Source: CBIFVZ01 sp966185765 (lineage in GTDB: Bacteria; Pseudomonadota; Gammaproteobacteria; Enterobacterales; Enterobacteriaceae). From it: a stretch of 64,000 bases of DNA. Below the pieces are notes generated by a model. That model saw only the letters and a program-made list of their open reading frames with translations. It had not been told where the DNA came from and did not search any database. The DNA lies in assembly GCA_966185765.1 (NCBI GenBank), contig CBIFVZ010000001.1, positions 130,313-194,312 of the forward strand. Direction: 5' to 3'. The translations under genes were made by a program, and so were the position numbers. Shown here piece after piece: positions 61,721-64,000 of this stretch (position 1 is its first letter; each line of letters opens with the position of its first letter).

Positions 61721-63497
61721 ATTTTTACGCTACTTTGACGGGGAAATGCGCTGGCTGAAGGCGGCGGCGCGGGAGTTTGCGCAGCAGCACCCGGACGCCG
61801 GACAGCGTCTGGGCCTGGACAGCCGGTCACTGAAAATGGACGAGTCCGTGGCGCGGCTGTTTCAGGGCTTCTCACTGATGATGGCGCAGTTGCGGCGCAA
61901 AATTGATGACGATATCCCGGAGCTGACCGAACCGCTGCTGAGCCAGCTGCTGCCGGTGGTCAACCGCACGCTGCCGTCAACCGCGGTGGTGGAGCTGAAC
62001 CCCGCGAATCCACAAACGCATCTGGAGCCTCACACGCTGTCCGCAGGCACGGAGCTGCTCAGTCTGCCGGTGATGACGCCAGACGCCCCGCAGGGCAACC
62101 GCTGCCCGTACCGCACCGTGGAGCCGCTCACCCTGCATCCGTTCTGGCTTGAACGTGTGACACAACACATTTTACCGGAAGGCTCACAGGCGCTGACGCT
62201 GCATTTTGCGCTGCCGGCACAGAGTGAACCCCGCACAATACGGCTTACGGACATCCCGCTGTTTATCGCCGCAGAGCGCCCGCTACAGTCGCTGCTGTAC
62301 CTGACGCTCACAAAACACGTCCGCCGGGTGCGCCTGCGCCATGACAACAGCGCTGAACTGTACCCGTTCGCGGCACAGTTCACGCCGTGCTGGCAGAACA
62401 ACCCGCCGCCGCTGTGGCCGGAAAGCGACAGCCCGGCGCTGTGCGGGGAGATTCGCCCGCTGCTTGAGTATTTCACGGCCCCGGCGCGCTTTTTCCGGCT
62501 GAGGCTGGACTGCCCGGACGCCATTACATTACCTGCCGGAGCAGCCGGCTTTGCGCTGGAGTTAACCTTAAGCCAGCCGCTGCCCGACGATATCTCCGTC
62601 CCGGACACCGCCCTGCGTATGCACTGTGTGCCGCTGATTAACCTGTTCCGGCTGGCGGGCGAGCCGCTGGTGACACAACCGGCGCAGCTGGACTACCGGC
62701 TACGTCCGCATCGCCTTACCGACGGGCATACGGAAATCTACAGCGTGGACCAGGTGGAAGGGCGTGATAACGAAGAGGACACACGTCACCGCTACGTGCC
62801 CTACAGCCACTTCCGGCACAAGGGCGGCATGCTCAAATATGCGAGCGAATGGCCGGAGCGGTTTTATCACACCCGTATCTGGCGTGGCGTGACCGGGCTG
62901 CATGAAACCCTGCTGATGCTGGGGGGCCGCGCCCACGGTGAAACGGCCAGTGAACGCCTGCTGCTCGACCTGACCTGCACCAGTGGCGCGTTCCCGCGCA
63001 TGGCGCTTCAACAGGCGCTGTTTGACACCGACTACACCACCGGCAATCTGGCGATGCGCGGCTGCACCCGCAGCCTGCCGACGCTGCCGTGTTATCCGCC
63101 GTCGTCATCGCTCTACCAGTGGCACCTGCTGTCGCTGCTGCACCCGCGCGCCTTAAGTCAGATGCTCACCCGCGCTGACAATCTGCGGGCTGCACTGTCG
63201 CTGCTCGACTGGACGGACGATGACGATAACCGCAGGCGTCTTACCGGCATCGTCGATGTCAGCACAGAACAGGCTTTCTGCACCTCCCGGCGCTGGCACG
63301 GTGTGCGCATCCGTATCACGCTGGATGAAACCCGGTTCAGCACCAGAGGCGATGCGTTGCTGTTCAGCGAGCTGCTGGAGCAGTTCCTGGCCCAGTACGC
63401 GAGCGTCATCCGCTTCACACAGCTGACGGTAACGCTGGAAAAATCGGGTGAGGAATGGCGCTGGCCGGAGCGCTTTATCAACAGGGTGCTGATGTGA
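61707..63497 (+). CDS. tssF: T6SS baseplate protein TssF
   Basis: A 596-residue baseplate protein. The GTG start gives VSDHEFLRYFDGEMRWLKAA, the usual TssF start. Later marks are PDAGQRLGLDSRSLKMDESV, VARLFQGFSLMMAQLRRKID and YKIYSVDQVEG-like HTEIYSVDQVEG. AAGGGAA lies upstream of the GTG at 61707. The longer open frame from 61665 lies within tssM. It overlaps tssG by 4 bp (GTGA). Confidence 0.93.
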   Translation: MSDHEFLRYFDGEMRWLKAAAREFAQQHPDAGQRLGLDSRSLKMDESVARLFQGFSLMMAQLRRKIDDDIPELTEPLLSQLLPVVNRTLPSTAVVELNPANPQTHLEPHTLSAGTELLSLPVMTPDAPQGNRCPYRTVEPLTLHPFWLERVTQHILPEGSQALTLHFALPAQSEPRTIRLTDIPLFIAAERPLQSLLYLTLTKHVRRVRLRHDNSAELYPFAAQFTPCWQNNPPPLWPESDSPALCGEIRPLLEYFTAPARFFRLRLDCPDAITLPAGAAGFALELTLSQPLPDDISVPDTALRMHCVPLINLFRLAGEPLVTQPAQLDYRLRPHRLTDGHTEIYSVDQVEGRDNEEDTRHRYVPYSHFRHKGGMLKYASEWPERFYHTRIWRGVTGLHETLLMLGGRAHGETASERLLLDLTCTSGAFPRMALQQALFDTDYTTGNLAMRGCTRSLPTLPCYPPSSSLYQWHLLSLLHPRALSQMLTRADNLRAALSLLDWTDDDDNRRRLTGIVDVSTEQAFCTSRRWHGVRIRITLDETRFSTRGDALLFSELLEQFLAQYASVIRFTQLTVTLEKSGEEWRWPERFINRVLM

Positions 63498-64000
63498 CCG
63501 ACAGAAATAAGGACAGACAAAACACTGGTGCCGCGTTACCGCCGTTCTGGCTGGATGAAAAGGGTAATGACCGCACGGCGGCGTATAACTTTTACCGCTT
63601 CTGCCGGACGCTGGAGGCCCTGAGTGGCACAACACTTGGCACCGGCCTGTCACCGCAATCAGACCCGGTGCGATTCCGGCCCGACCCGCAGATGGGCTTC
63701 CCGGCAGGCGAGTTGCGGCGCACGGAAACCGACCCGGACAACCCGAACGCGCCGCCCACGGTCAGAACCCGGTTTCTCGGGCTGTACGGCGTGGACTCGC
63801 CGCTGCCAGCGGACATTGTTGACGCCATCAACCAGGGCGCAGACGGTGCGGATGCCATGGCGGCGTTTCTCGATATCTTTAACCATCGCATCATGACGCA
63901 GTTTTACCGCATCTGGCGCAAGTACAGCTACCCGGCGACCTTTGAGCCGGGCGGTACGGACAACACCTCGCGCAGCCTGATGGCGCTCACCGGTATCACC
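63494..64000 (+). CDS. tssG: T6SS baseplate protein TssG, N-terminal part (runs off the window)
   Basis: A GTG start overlapping the tssF stop opens a frame that continues to the last base of the window (169 codons). Family features are FWLDEKGNDRTAAYNFYRFC, FRPDPQMGFPAGELR and FLGLYGVDSPLPADIVD, followed by FNHRIMTQFYRIWRKYSY. TssG with TssF and TssK forms the wedge of the T6SS baseplate. The C-terminal half is outside the window. Confidence 0.93.
   Translation, partial: MTDRNKDRQNTGAALPPFWLDEKGNDRTAAYNFYRFCRTLEALSGTTLGTGLSPQSDPVRFRPDPQMGFPAGELRRTETDPDNPNAPPTVRTRFLGLYGVDSPLPADIVDAINQGADGADAMAAFLDIFNHRIMTQFYRIWRKYSYPATFEPGGTDNTSRSLMALTGIT

Overview
The window looks like chromosome from a member of the Enterobacteriaceae. 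The evidence is gene order and close protein resemblance to the Escherichia coli segment hrpA, ydcF, ydcJ, opgD, rimL, ydcK, tehB, ydcO, ydcN, rlhA (ydcP). The genus cannot be fixed from sequence alone. The mix of a type I-F CRISPR-Cas system, pcaHG, hpxO and a type VI secretion locus would fit genera around Enterobacter, Cronobacter, Franconibacter or Siccibacter (inference).

Layout. 1-7.1 kb: the end of hrpA, a YnfC-like exported protein, an MHS-type transporter, ydcF, and the formaldehyde module frmR-frmA with a perfect palindromic FrmR-type operator. 7.1-7.5 kb: a small leaderless I-F-type CRISPR array. 7.7-11.4 kb: mmuP-mmuM (S-methylmethionine use), with mmuP split by a 1312-bp IS3-family element. 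12-15.1 kb: a murQ-murP-rpiR-like operon. 15-16.4 kb: yidH, a truncated yidG and a small exported DUF1471 protein. 16.6-22.2 kb: catabolic genes, namely pcaH-pcaG with the LysR regulator pcaQ, divergent ydcJ (2-oxoadipate dioxygenase/decarboxylase type) and a type-B carboxylesterase.

22.2-33.1 kb is a complete type I-F CRISPR-Cas locus: leader plus a 24-repeat array, cas1, cas2-3, csy1, csy2, csy3, cas6f, then a second leader plus a 13-repeat array. It lies between ydcJ and opgD, which are neighbours in E. coli. The two newest spacers of the second array are identical. Their reverse complement is a CRISPR leader-repeat junction: 17 nt of leader-like sequence followed by the first 15 nt of the repeat. 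The repeat itself supplies the 5'-CC PAM. The spacer matches the leader end of the neighbouring array at 28 of 32 positions, with the PAM-proximal 15 perfect. This is the most striking observation in the window: a CRISPR system carrying spacers against CRISPR arrays, probably including its own.

33.3-46.9 kb returns to backbone genes: opgD, hpxO, a VOC protein, rimL, ydcK, a tehA relic with a large internal deletion, tehB, an MscS channel, a TPR-glycosyltransferase-like protein, ydcO/ydcN, a coiled-coil membrane protein and rlhA. 46.9-48.2 kb is a graveyard of decayed genes (an SMR efflux gene and a YniB-like fragment). From 48.2 kb to the end runs a type VI secretion locus: tssL, vgrG, a phospholipase D-family effector, three tandem Sel1-type lipoproteins (probable immunity), an exported CX5R phosphatase, PAAR, a membrane protein of unknown function, tssM, tssF and the start of tssG. 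The window ends inside tssG.
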